Of a DNA stretch of 64,000 nucleotides, positions 1-9,400 are shown piece by piece (the stretch's first letter is position 1; the number at the start of each line of letters is the position of its first letter). This DNA is from CAIJXB01 sp964455905 (GTDB lineage Bacteria; Chlamydiota; Chlamydiia; Chlamydiales; Rhabdochlamydiaceae): assembly GCA_964455905.1 (NCBI GenBank), contig CAYVYN010000001.1, positions 381,805 through 445,804 of the forward strand, read 5' to 3'. The translations under genes were made by a program, and so were the position numbers. The notes beneath the pieces are model-generated. The model worked only from the letters and a program-made list of their open reading frames with translations, ran no database searches and was not told the origin of the DNA.

Positions 1-1
1 A

Positions 2-643
2 GAAACTTTAAAAACGCTTTATACTATAGATATCGATCAGCATATTCAACACGTTGACCAGGTAAACCACATAGAGAAAAATTGGGTTCCCTTTGTTGTT
101 AAACAGCCAGACGGATTTGAGAAGATTTTTTTTGAGTACGGCATTAACCCGCACAAAATTATGAGGATGAAAGATCCTAAATCTAATGAAATGGATCACC
201 TTATTTTTCCTCATGAGGTTTCTTTACAGAAAATGCCTTGGAAATCTAAGTGGGGCCCTTTTAGAGGAGGCACTCCTGCTAGGCTCGTTGATGGTCAATA
301 TCTTGCTTTTTTTCATACCCTCTTTTATGAAGGAAAAAGACCTTGGTATGTAATGGGCGCGTATACTTTTGAATCTACTGCTCCGTATAGAGTTACAGCG
401 ATTTCCCCTGCTCCGATTTTATTTAAAGACATTTACAATACGCCAGCTAAAAACACAGCGCATTCCAATAAAAGAGCTATTTATCCTGCTGGAATAGCCC
501 TAGGCGTTGAAGACGGAAAAGATGTTGTGTATGTTTCTTGTGGAGAAAATGATTGTAAGGTGAAGCTGATTACTTTTGATAAAGAAGCTTTATTAGCTAG
601 TTTGATTCCTGTCCCTCTTTATAAGAAGGATTCAAAAGAGTAG
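2..643 (+). CDS. GH130-like beta-propeller glycosidase/phosphorylase-related protein, 3' part
   Basis: The reading frame is open from the first bases of the window, so the true start lies upstream and only about 213 C-terminal residues are visible. The sequence has the feel of the five-bladed propeller enzymes of the GH130 group (mannoside phosphorylases and relatives): an EKNWVPF stretch near the window start, RGGTPA followed by an FH pair, YVMGAYTFE, an ISPAPI segment and a C-terminal VSCGENDCKVK block. In this fold such blocks line the sugar-binding face. The substrate cannot be told from this fragment. An internal ATG at 161 is an unlikely start because conserved-looking sequence continues upstream of it. 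The 3' end overlaps the convergent sigma-54 gene by 47 bp, typical of a compact genome. The family call is inferred from motif memory; a general glycan-related propeller protein is the safer reading. Confidence 0.6.
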   Translation, partial: ETLKTLYTIDIDQHIQHVDQVNHIEKNWVPFVVKQPDGFEKIFFEYGINPHKIMRMKDPKSNEMDHLIFPHEVSLQKMPWKSKWGPFRGGTPARLVDGQYLAFFHTLFYEGKRPWYVMGAYTFESTAPYRVTAISPAPILFKDIYNTPAKNTAHSNKRAIYPAGIALGVEDGKDVVYVSCGENDCKVKLITFDKEALLASLIPVPLYKKDSKE

Positions 644-1913
644 CATTTTTTCTTTGTGCTCTACAGGGAATGTTGAGAAGATTACGGTATTTAGTAATAG
701 TTCTTCTTGCACAAGGAATACCCATTAATTGCATTTTTTCTAAAAGCTCTCTATCTGATAGAGGGCTTTTTTTATTTTCTTCGGCAATTAATTTATGAAG
801 GAGTTTCTGCGCTTCATCACAGGATATGTTTTCGCTTAGGCTTTTTGCGAAAAGAGTTTTTAAGGAAAGAATCCCTATAGCGCACGAAAGACTTTTATTT
901 TCGATCGCTCGGATGATTGTTGATTCATGAAGGCCGATTTCTAGGCTTGCTTCTTTTATTTTGAGAGGTTTTAAGCTGGTATTCATTCCTTGAATGTAGT
1001 CTTTTTGTTTATCAACTAGATACTCTGTTACTTTTTGAATTGTTTTTTTTCTTTTTTCTAAGGCATTAATTAGCCATCTTGCTTCTTTTTGGTATGTTTT
1101 AATTGTTAGAGTGTCTTCTTTGGACAAGGAATGCTCGTAAAGGTAATTGTTTTCTTTTAATTTAAATGAATCAATCACTTTAACAATTAGTCGAGAATCT
1201 TGCTCGAGTACATAGATGTCCACCGGAATAGGCGGGGCTATTTTTTTTTCGAATTTGTATCCAGGAAATGGATTCAACCGCGCTATATCTTTTTGAAGGC
1301 ATTCTTTGATGAAGGTCGTTTTTTTTCCTGTTTTTTTCTGTATGGCAAGGAAGTTTTTTTCTACAAGATCATTCCAGTGGTTTTGGATAAGTAGATAGCT
1401 AAAGGAGCTTTCTTTCCCTTGAGCTTTTAATTGTAAAGCAAGACTTTCTTGAATATTAGTAGCGGCTATTCCTGGGGGATCGAATTCCTGGATCTTTTCA
1501 AGACAGGCGGAAAAGTCTTTTAAAGAAAAGCCGTTAGGTAAAGCTTCTTTTTCCATGCTATAGAATCCTGTTTTATCCAAATTCCCAATAATCCATTCGG
1601 CTAAAGGAATTTCTTTAGAGGAAAATACTTGATGTGCTTGATTCATCAGGTGTTCAAAACACGATGTTTGGTAAGCTACTTGATTTTCACAGTCGCTAAA
1701 TTGTTGATAATAAGATTCTTTTTTAAAGAGATTATCAGGTTCTTTTTTTTCTAAATCTAAGAAGGGATTTTGCGTGATTTTTTCTTCTAGCCAAATTTCT
1801 AGCTCTTCTTCCCCCATTTGTAATATTTTTAAAGACTCTTGCATCGCAATCGACGGTTGCATGGTCTGTTTTTGAGAGGGAATAAGTCTGTGATTGTAGC
1901 CAGGTTGTCTCAT
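597..1913 (-). CDS. rpoN: RNA polymerase sigma-54 factor
   Basis: Alternative sigma factor that directs RNA polymerase to -24/-12 promoters and needs an AAA+ activator to open them. The 438-residue length matches chlamydial RpoN. Region I is present at the N-terminus (MQPSIAMQESLKILQM, then a LEEKITQNPFLDLE block). The core-binding region follows in the middle, with DPPGIAATNIQESL. The C-terminal RpoN box, normally ARRTVAKYRE, reads ARRTITKYRN. The start at 1913 places region I at the very N-terminus, as expected. The gene lies directly downstream of uvrD on the minus strand with a 78-bp gap. Its 3' end overlaps the end of the plus-strand GH130-like gene. A matching -24/-12 sequence occurs at 45011-45026 in this window. 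Confidence 0.95.
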   Translation of the reverse strand: MRQPGYNHRLIPSQKQTMQPSIAMQESLKILQMGEEELEIWLEEKITQNPFLDLEKKEPDNLFKKESYYQQFSDCENQVAYQTSCFEHLMNQAHQVFSSKEIPLAEWIIGNLDKTGFYSMEKEALPNGFSLKDFSACLEKIQEFDPPGIAATNIQESLALQLKAQGKESSFSYLLIQNHWNDLVEKNFLAIQKKTGKKTTFIKECLQKDIARLNPFPGYKFEKKIAPPIPVDIYVLEQDSRLIVKVIDSFKLKENNYLYEHSLSKEDTLTIKTYQKEARWLINALEKRKKTIQKVTEYLVDKQKDYIQGMNTSLKPLKIKEASLEIGLHESTIIRAIENKSLSCAIGILSLKTLFAKSLSENISCDEAQKLLHKLIAEENKKSPLSDRELLEKMQLMGIPCARRTITKYRNLLNIPCRAQRKNATLLNPSYKEGQESN

Positions 1914-1991
1914 AATTACATTTATTTTTTTATTAATGCTGATTAATTTATAAATGCGACTTATGTTTATTCTTGTCTACATAAAATTATT

Positions 1992-4124
1992 TTAAGAGTA
2001 ATCGTTTCCCTTTGTTAGTTTAGCGTATTTAGCAGACAAAGATCGGGTTTTATTTTCTTTTATAAAGAAAACGTCGTATGTAAGGCCTATAGAAGTTGTA
2101 TACACTCTTTCTAGAGTCCCTGGTCCAAAATCTTTATGAAAGACAGAATCACCTTCCTCTAAAGACTCAGGCTCATAAAAGTCGTCTTCTTTTCTGTAAG
2201 AATAGCTAGGAGATGATGAAAGTGTTTTTAAAAATTTTGTCGGGATTTCTTGTAAAAATCGACTAGGAGTCATATCTCTTGAACTACCCCATAAAAAGCG
2301 CATTCTTGCTGCTGTAAGATAAAGATGTTCTTTTGCTCTTGTGATCCCAACGTAACAAAGTCTTCGTTCTTCTTCTAAAAGAAGAGGTGAATCCTTGGAA
2401 TTAAGGTGGGGAAAAAGACTTTCTTCAAGACCCACTAAGAAAACTATCGGAAATTCAAGCCCTTTTCCACTATGAAGAGTCATTAGTTTTACGCAGTCAT
2501 CAGGCTCTTGAGCGCTTTCAGCTGAAGGTTTAAGGGCTATTTCTTCTAAAAATAACGTAAGGGAAGGAGTTTCTACTTCCTGTTGCCACTCGACAGCTTT
2601 TGCGATAAGCTCTTCAATGTTTTCTTTTTTTTCAGCGTAGGTTTCTAGATCTTCTTTAAGGTACTCTATGTACCTTGATTTTTCTACTGCTGTAAGAAGT
2701 AGCTGGCTAACGGATTTTCCTTCTTTATTTTCTTGTCTTAGTTTCTCTATCAGCTCGTAGTAATCGTATAATCCTTGCAGCTGTTTTGCAGAGAGTTTGA
2801 CGTCAGCTGTTTTGCTTAGTATTTGTTTGCAAAGAGGAAAGATTCCTATGCCATTTTTGAGCGATGTTTCTTGGAGCTTATCTAAAGCGGAAGGGCCTAT
2901 TCCTCTTTTGGGGATGTTAATGCTTCTAGAAAAGGCTAGAAAGTCTGTGTCAGAAAGGAGCATTCGAAGTAGGGCTAAAATGTCTTTAATTTCTTTTCTT
3001 TGGTAGAAAGAAAGACCTCCTATAATTTTATAGGGGATCTTTGCCCGAAGTAGAGCATCTTCAAACGTTCTAGATTGGAAGTTTGTTCTATAAAAAATAG
3101 CGCAGTCTTTATAGGTTGCTGTAGTGTTTTGATAGAAATGCTGTATTTTTTGAGCGACAAATTCGGCTTCTTGCTTCTCATTATACGCAATATAGAGTCC
3201 TATTTTTTCACCTTCTGCTTTGGTGCTCCACAGGTTTTTTTCAAGACGTCCTTCGTTGTTTTGGATCAAAGCATTGGCCGCTTCTAAAATGGTGTTAGAA
3301 CTTCTATAGTTTTGTTCTAAGCGCACCACCTTTGTATTTTTATAGTCTTTTTCAAACCGTAAAATGTTTGCTATATCCGCTCCTCTCCACGAATAGATGG
3401 ACTGATCCGGGTCCCCTACTGCAAAAATGTTATTGTGTTTTTCTGAAAGGAGTTTAATGAGCAGATATTGAGCATGATTGGTGTCTTGGTATTCATCAAT
3501 CAAAATAAAGGTCCATCTTTTTTGGTAGTGGGCTAAAACATCGGGAAATTCTTGAAATAACTTTACCGTAAGGAAAAGAAGGTCATCAAAATCAAGGGCG
3601 TTATATTGTTTAAGCTTAGTTTGATAAAGCCGATAGATCTGCTTAAAAGGCGTGAGAGTATCCGAGATTTGATCGGGTTCTGAAAGATCACTTTTAGCTT
3701 GAGAGATTTGTTTTTTTGTTGTTTTTAACAGGTTTTTATCTTCTTTAATCCCGAGCGTCGAGAAGCACTCTTTTAAGGCTTTTTCAGAGTCATCTTCGTC
3801 CAAGATAAGGAAGTCTGTTCCATAGCCTAACTTCATAATAGATTCTCGCAAGATTCTTGCGGAAAGACTATGAAAAGTACTTGTTAAGACATGGGTATTT
3901 GCAGCTTTAAGAATACGATGCTTCATTTCTTCAGCAGCTTTATTCGTAAAGGTAACTGCTAAAATTTCAGAAGAGGGAATCCCGATTTGTAAAAGATGCA
4001 AAATTCGTTCTGTGACCACTTTTGTTTTGCCAGATCCAGCTCCAGCTAAAATAAGCATGGGTCCTTCAATGTGCTCTACTGCTTTTTTTTGTTCGGTGTT
4101 GAGTCCTGTTTGGGTAGCTTGCAT
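1992..4124 (-). CDS. uvrD: UvrD/PcrA-type superfamily 1 DNA helicase
   Basis: ATP-dependent 3'-5' DNA helicase of the UvrD/Rep/PcrA family, acting in nucleotide excision repair, mismatch repair and clearing of RecA filaments. The 710-residue protein shows the whole SF1A motif set in order: Q motif and Walker A (LNTEQKKAV, then LAGAGSGKT, residues about 8-34), motif Ia (AVTFTNKAAEEM), motif II (LIDEYQDTN), motif III (VGDPDQSIYSWRGA), motif IV (LEQNYRSS), motif V (LMTLHSGKGLEFP) and motif VI (YVGITRAKEHL). The extreme C-terminus carries a small domain around GDSVFHKDFGPGTLERV, as in PcrA-like proteins. An AAGGA motif lies about 11 bases upstream of the ATG. The DMT transporter gene ends only 14 bp upstream, so transporter, helicase and rpoN may be cotranscribed. 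The neighbourhood with rpoN matches chlamydial gene order. Confidence 0.95.
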   Translation of the reverse strand: MQATQTGLNTEQKKAVEHIEGPMLILAGAGSGKTKVVTERILHLLQIGIPSSEILAVTFTNKAAEEMKHRILKAANTHVLTSTFHSLSARILRESIMKLGYGTDFLILDEDDSEKALKECFSTLGIKEDKNLLKTTKKQISQAKSDLSEPDQISDTLTPFKQIYRLYQTKLKQYNALDFDDLLFLTVKLFQEFPDVLAHYQKRWTFILIDEYQDTNHAQYLLIKLLSEKHNNIFAVGDPDQSIYSWRGADIANILRFEKDYKNTKVVRLEQNYRSSNTILEAANALIQNNEGRLEKNLWSTKAEGEKIGLYIAYNEKQEAEFVAQKIQHFYQNTTATYKDCAIFYRTNFQSRTFEDALLRAKIPYKIIGGLSFYQRKEIKDILALLRMLLSDTDFLAFSRSINIPKRGIGPSALDKLQETSLKNGIGIFPLCKQILSKTADVKLSAKQLQGLYDYYELIEKLRQENKEGKSVSQLLLTAVEKSRYIEYLKEDLETYAEKKENIEELIAKAVEWQQEVETPSLTLFLEEIALKPSAESAQEPDDCVKLMTLHSGKGLEFPIVFLVGLEESLFPHLNSKDSPLLLEEERRLCYVGITRAKEHLYLTAARMRFLWGSSRDMTPSRFLQEIPTKFLKTLSSSPSYSYRKEDDFYEPESLEEGDSVFHKDFGPGTLERVYTTSIGLTYDVFFIKENKTRSLSAKYAKLTKGNDYS

Positions 4125-4138
4125 AGCGCTAGGATTCC

Positions 4139-5038
4139 TTATGTTTTTCGTTCCTCTTTTTTAGCTTTATATAAAATGTAGAGGTTACTACTTATAATAA
4201 AGGCTGCCCCAATTAGGGTCCATGAATCAGGGATGATATTCCACCAAATAAGATCTAACGCTAATACCCAAATAAAGTTTGAGTAGTCGATAGGTGCTAG
4301 TGTAGATGCTTTTGCGTAACGTAAAGCTTGCGCTAGAGTGTATTGCGCACCTGCTGTGATGAGACCAACTACTCCAAATAAACCCCAATCTTTCCAAGGC
4401 ATCGGCTGCCAAGAGTTTAAAAGAAAAGGAAAAGTCGCAAGCATCATGAGCACGTTTGGATAAATAGCAATAGCTAGGCTGTGTTCTGTTTTGGTAAGGC
4501 CTCTAATCAGGATTTTATTTAAAGATCCTAAGATCGTTCCAGCTAAAATAATGAGAGATGTTATTTGAAAAAGAGACGTGCCAGGCCTTAAAGCAATAAT
4601 TATTCCTAAGAATCCAATGAAAACGGCTAGCCATTTGTCTTTACTTACGGCCTCTTTTAAAAAGATGGCGCTAAATAGAATCATGAAAAAAGAGGAGGTA
4701 TAGCTGAGTGTATAAATCATTGTTAAAGAGGTTAACGAAAAAGAAAGCATGAAGGTGTATGTGTATGCTAAGTTAACAAGTAATCGCACCGCATGGCGTC
4801 CTTTTTGGTTTGTGTGAAAGACTTGTCTAAAGCCTCCTTGAAAGAAAATAGCAATAACTAAGGGGATAAGTCTTGTAGCTCCTCGAAGAAAAGAAGTTTG
4901 AGGAACAGAGTAGGTACCCATTAAGTGTTTCACAAAAGCATCTGAAAGAGGATATAAAGAGAGGCCTAATAACATGAGAAGGGTTCCGAGTAAAGGCTTA
5001 TGCTGCCACCTTCTATCAGTCGATGCGATTTGATTCAT
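4139..5038 (-). CDS. DMT/EamA-family inner-membrane transporter
   Basis: Drug/metabolite-transporter superfamily permease with two EamA repeats and about ten hydrophobic segments, expected in the inner membrane. The reading frame extends to 5128, but I place the start at the ATG at 5038. It is preceded by AGAGGAAC at a good distance, the 30 extra residues are cysteine-rich and atypical, and the protein from 5038 (299 residues) has the normal family length. The N-terminal helix reads LLGTLLMLLGLSLYPLSDAF, and the second EamA repeat begins near the middle. The substrate is not readable from sequence. Obligate intracellular bacteria use DMT permeases for host metabolites, including S-adenosylmethionine in Chlamydia, so uptake of a host metabolite is a reasonable inference. 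The ATG has another gene only far upstream, so this is likely the first gene of the transporter-uvrD-rpoN unit. Confidence 0.85.
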   Translation of the reverse strand: MNQIASTDRRWQHKPLLGTLLMLLGLSLYPLSDAFVKHLMGTYSVPQTSFLRGATRLIPLVIAIFFQGGFRQVFHTNQKGRHAVRLLVNLAYTYTFMLSFSLTSLTMIYTLSYTSSFFMILFSAIFLKEAVSKDKWLAVFIGFLGIIIALRPGTSLFQITSLIILAGTILGSLNKILIRGLTKTEHSLAIAIYPNVLMMLATFPFLLNSWQPMPWKDWGLFGVVGLITAGAQYTLAQALRYAKASTLAPIDYSNFIWVLALDLIWWNIIPDSWTLIGAAFIISSNLYILYKAKKEERKT

Positions 5039-5406
5039 CAGAGTTCCTCTTTTGCTTTTTTTATGTGCTTCATTATGCCACAAGAAACATAAAGAACAAC
5101 AAAAGTTTTCTCTTGATTTTAGTATCATTTATAGGTTTTTTAGAGATCAAAAATTTTGAATTAATAGCTCAGAGCTTTTTTTACAAAAACTGATTTTGCA
5201 ATCTATTTATTTGTCATTTTTCTCGAGCTGCAGATTCTAACCTTGGGGCCCTAGAGGGTTTCCGCATGAGTAAATAGAATATGTGAAATTAAAAATTTTA
5301 AATATTTGATTTTGTGATTTTGTGTTTTCAGTTTTAAATTTGAATTAAAAAATCGGATAATTTAGCCTGCCAGTTCATTAAATTTAGTCTTAAAGGAAAG
5401 GCGATT

Positions 5407-6051
5407 ATGAGATGTTCTGAGGTATTTTCTAAGTTTGTCGTTATCTTAATCATGTGCTCTTTTATCGCTCATCAGCTGTGTGAAGTTGTTGCCACAATCT
5501 ATCCGATCGAAGTACAGCACGTAGAACTGGAAATTCCTCAAATATTAGAGCAAAAAGATTTACAGTTTTCTTATGATGATATTCTTAGATTACTATAACT
5601 CTATAGAGGAAGATGAATTTGGGAAAAAATACAGTTCCAATCAAATAGAGAACGTTAATCATTTTATAGTTTTTTTAGCTCGACAAGAGATGCTTCCTAT
5701 AGAAGAGGAGGAAAGCTTTGATTTAGAGAACGACATCGAAGAACTTTTAAATCCGGATTAGATTTTTATGGATATAGACTTGATGCTTATCGAGAAGGAA
5801 AGTATGACATCGTTCCTGCCATTTATTGCAATACAAGAGATATATTTCTTTGTAAGAGCTGTTTAAAAAAGAAAGTTCATCAAACCAAAAAGTTCGTAAA
5901 GAAACACAAGAAAAAGATTATTACGGATTCTCAGTCCGGGATTTATTTTAATAGATTTGGAGGCCAAGATATATTCGGTTCATCGGGAAGAGGTGCGAGA
6001 TTTGATCAGAGAGGTAACTTTATGGGATTTTTACAGTCAAGGAAACAGTAA
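5407..6051 (+). pseudogene. Secreted protein with polymorphic-toxin-like C-terminal tip, broken by two frameshifts
   Basis: Three open stretches read as one protein if two frame changes are allowed. The first (5407-5598) begins with a Sec-like signal (MRCSEVFSKFVVILIMCSFI). The second continues in the next frame (about 5585-5761, acidic, LDYYNSIEEDEFGKK onward). The third (5722-6051) returns to the first frame, has no start codon of its own, and carries YGYRLDAYREGKYDIVPAIY, a CX2C pair (CKSC) and a glycine-rich tail ending RGARFDQRGNFMGFLQSRKQ. The frame changes lie near 5580-5598 and 5722-5761 and cancel each other. The tail looks like the variable C-terminal toxin tips of Rhs/CDI-type proteins, and its stop overlaps the ATG of a tiny gene by one base, the usual toxin-immunity layout. 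An AAAGGAAAGG ribosome site precedes the start. Sequencing error, true decay or programmed shifts are all possible; decay is most likely. Confidence 0.5.
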
Positions 6052-6254
6052 TGAAAGAGAAAGGGTTTGATATAATTATTTTAAGTGATGAGGGATATGA
6101 GGAGTTGTGTGCGGAAATTTATTTTGATATGAAATTTATTGCAATAATTACACAAGAACAAGGAATAGAAAATGCTATTATTGAAATAGATCCTTTTGCA
6201 AGTGAATCTAAATTTAATTGTTTAAAATTTATTGATATTTTACAAGTTGCATAG
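6051..6254 (+). CDS. Small acidic protein, candidate immunity protein of the upstream toxin-like gene
   Basis: A 67-residue acidic protein whose ATG shares a base with the preceding stop codon (taATG), implying translational coupling. The N-terminus (FDIIILSDEGYEELCAEIYF, then KFIAIITQEQG) resembles short proteins I associate with genes placed just after Rhs-type toxin tips. That match is from memory and unverified. Coding sequence here is markedly AT-richer than the neighbouring putA, which fits a transferred module. The frame continues after the TAG stop at 6252 with SSLEKMKKVR before another TAG at 6285, so the original gene may have been about 11 residues longer and truncated by a nonsense mutation. 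If the toxin gene is dead, this immunity gene could be retained as an orphan protecting against kin carrying the intact toxin. Confidence 0.45.
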   Translation: MKEKGFDIIILSDEGYEELCAEIYFDMKFIAIITQEQGIENAIIEIDPFASESKFNCLKFIDILQVA

Positions 6255-6281
6255 TCTAGTTTGGAGAAAATGAAAAAAGTT

Positions 6282-6386
6282 CGGTAGTTAATGTTTTTTG
6301 TTTTTTTATGAGAGTTTTTTTGAAAAACACCTTGTGGCTGTAAAAGCCTCTTAATATTTTAAATGTAAAAAAAAACACATTAACCG
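6282..6386. repeat. Imperfect inverted repeat with T/A-rich arms
   Basis: The left arm (from 6282, CGGTAGTTAATGTTTTTT) and the right arm (ending 6386, read inward as CGGTTAATGTGTTTTT) match with a 3-base indel and few mismatches, enclosing about 60 bases. The arms carry long T and A runs, so this could serve as a two-way transcription terminator between the small plus-strand gene and putA, which converge here. A decayed small mobile element is a less likely reading. The rest of the 243-bp gap holds no recognisable gene. Confidence 0.35.
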
Positions 6387-6497
6387 TAACTGGGTTTTTC
6401 TATTACATTTTTTGGCTAGAAAAATTCCCTTATCGGGTCATTTGGGCCTTCTAACCAGACGAAAGAACTCTTGAATTTTTATTTCCTTTGTACTGTC

Positions 6498-9400
6498 CTA
6501 TAAAATAGGTTTTCTTTTTTCGTGTTCTCTAAGCCCTAAATTACCATAACGGTGGTAGTCGTAACTTAAAGAGACCTCTCTAAAATAATGAGGTAGTTCA
6601 ACATATCCGTTTGCAAGGACAGGAGATCTATCTAGAAAGCAACCAGCTTTTGCGGAGGCTTCTCTTAGATGTTTTTGAGGAGGCGTTAATAGACGAATCC
6701 TAGAGACTTTTCCTTCAAGAACTCTATTAGAGAGCTCTTCTTCGCTCTCTTTTATAAAAGTGATTTCTTTAAAAAGTTCTATCCATGAATCTTTAAAGTG
6801 ACTAGATGATTCTTCAGGATGATAGCTAATTTCTACGGAGGCTTTTGTTAAAAGAGTCGCTCCAATAAATCTTAAAATATCTAGAGCGCTTGTGTCTTTT
6901 TGTATGCGAATTGTAAGCGATTTTCTAGGCGCGTAGTAAAGAAGATTGTCTTGCCCTACAATAAGGTCTAAAACAGCTTCTGGAGTTTTTTGCGGATTTT
7001 CTAGCTCAAAAGAACTTGGAAATGCGTGTATTGTAGCCGCGTAGTTAGCTAAACTTCCGTATAGTATACCAAGCTCTTCAGGGGATAAAAGGACTTCTTT
7101 TAGTAGGTCAGTAATTGGAGCAAGTAGACTTGGCAAAGAAGCTTTATCTTGTGGAAGGCAGGTTTGTATTGGATTTGCAAATTGCATAAGGTAGTTAGGC
7201 CCTCCTGCTTTCATACCCATTCCAAAACAGCTAGCTTTACATCCCCCAAAAGGTTGTCTTCCTACAATAGCCCCTGTTGTCCCTCGATTGACATAAAGAT
7301 TGCCGGCTTCTATAGAATTGATCCATTTTTTTATGTCTTTAGTGTCTAGTGAGTTAATCCCGGAGGTAAGACCATAGGAGGTGCTATTGGCAATTTTTAT
7401 GGCATGGTCTAGGTTGTCTGCTCGTAGAACAGATAAAATAGGACCAAAGAACTCTGTTTGATGCATAAAGCTGCCTTCCTTGACTCCTAATTTAATTCCG
7501 GGAGACCAGAGATTGGGATTTTCTTTATCCACTTCGGGTTTTACAAGCCAAGACTCTCCAGGCTCTAGCGTTGTTAGCGCTTTTAGCAAATCGCCTTCAG
7601 GAGCTTTAATTAAAGGGGTTACTTTTGATTCTAAAGACCAGGGAGATCCTACTTTTAAACTTTCAGTCGCATCTTTAAGCTGCTTTAAAAAGTTTTTATC
7701 GTCATAGACTTCAGCTTCTAAGATCGCAAGGCTTGCCGCGCTACATTTTTGCCCTGAGTGGCCAAAAGCAGACTGGATAAGGTCTTTAACCGCGAGGTCT
7801 CTATCTGAAAGAGCCGCAATAATAAATGCATTTTTGCCTCCGGTTTCAGCAGAAAGGGTTGTTTCAGTATTTAATTCCATAAAGAGTTTCGCTGTGCTTG
7901 TTGCTCCTGTTAGAATGATTCCGTTGATCCTTTGATCTGCAATGAGCTTGCTTCCGACAGGGGAATCTACGCAGTTGATAAATTGGAGTATTTTTTTTGA
8001 GATCCCAGCTTCCCATAGCGCGTTTACTAAAATCCATCCACTTAAAACAGCCTCGGGTGCTGGTTTAAAAAGTACACAGTTGCCCATAGCTAAAGCAGCT
8101 AAAATACCCCCAGCAGGAATGGCTACAGGGAAATTCCAAGGAGGGGTAACTAAAATCGTTCCTTTGCTTTTCCACTCAATGTCTTTAAGAGAGCTATTTT
8201 TTAGAAGAGATCGTAAATAGTATTCTGCAAAATCGATAGCCTCTGAAACTTCCGCATCAGCTTCTAAAAGAGCTTTTCCTCCATCGGCGATCATTACGCC
8301 AATAAGATCCCCTCTTTTTTCTCGCATTTTTTTCGCTGCTAAGGCAAGAATCTCAGCTCTTTTTTCTACAGGTGTAGTTTGCCATGATTTTTCTTCTTCT
8401 TTAGCATATGAGATTGCTTGGTTGATTTCTTCCCAAGAAGCAAGAGAGTAGGTGTATAGCACCTTATTTGGATAAGAAGGATCGAAACCTTTTTCTTGGG
8501 AAGGTAGGTGTAGCTCTTTTCCTCCAATTACGCAAGGGATAGGTTCAAAGGTTTTATTTTGCCATTTTTTTACGGTGCCGTTTGCCCAACTTCTATTTTC
8601 TAATAGAGAAAAGTCTGTATCGGCTTCGTTTTTAAAGGGCGCTTCTATTTTATAAAGAGGCGCTGGGTCGTTTCTGTTTTGCGTTCTTCTTGGCCCTATA
8701 AAAATAGAGCCCATTTTCTCACAAGCTTCTTTAAATTTGTTTGCCTGTTCTTTCCATATAGGAGAGCTTGTTTTAAGACCGAACGTATAGCGTAAAAAGT
8801 TTTCTGGCCCTGTGTTCTCGTCGAGTCGTCGAATTAAATAGGCTATAGCACTTTGAAAGTCTTTTTTTTCAGCAACAGGGCAGTAAAGTAGAATATCTTT
8901 TGTAAGCGTTTGTACAACACGTCGAATCGGATCTGCCATCCCTTCTAGCATTTCAAAAGAGACACTCTCTTCTACTTGATTTTCTGCTCTAAGTAAGATC
9001 GCATACGCAATATCAAATAAGTTATGGCTTCCAATACCAAGGTGCACAACTTTTGCGTTTTCTTTTTGGCACCCGTAGGTCACCATTTTTTTATAGTTAG
9101 CATCAACTTCGGCTTTCGATTGATAAGGGGCTTGAGGCCAGCCTTTTACGCTAGCTTCGAACTGCTCCATCGCAAGGTTTGCTCCTTTTACAATACGAAT
9201 TTTGATAGGAGAGCCCCCCTTCTCTACTCGTTTTTTTGCCCACTCGGTCAGTTCTTTTTGGATGATAAAGCAATCAGGAAGATATGCTTGAAGAACGATT
9301 CCTGCAGAAAAATCTAAGAATTCTTCTTCGCTTAATACTTTTTTAAAGAGTTCTTTTGTGAGATGGAGATCTCTATATTCTTCCATGTCTAGGTTAACGA

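Noticed and set aside
5212..5265. GC-richer patch with CTTGGGGCCCTAGAGGG as a structured RNA
   Set aside because: Only a weak imperfect palindrome. No match to 6S, SRP, RNase P or tmRNA features that I can see.
6331..6356. CTTGTGGCTGTAAAAGCCTC resembles the start of the dead paralogue at 36120
   Set aside because: The shared 14 bases plus a partial match do not extend, and no protein similarity continues. Treated as chance.
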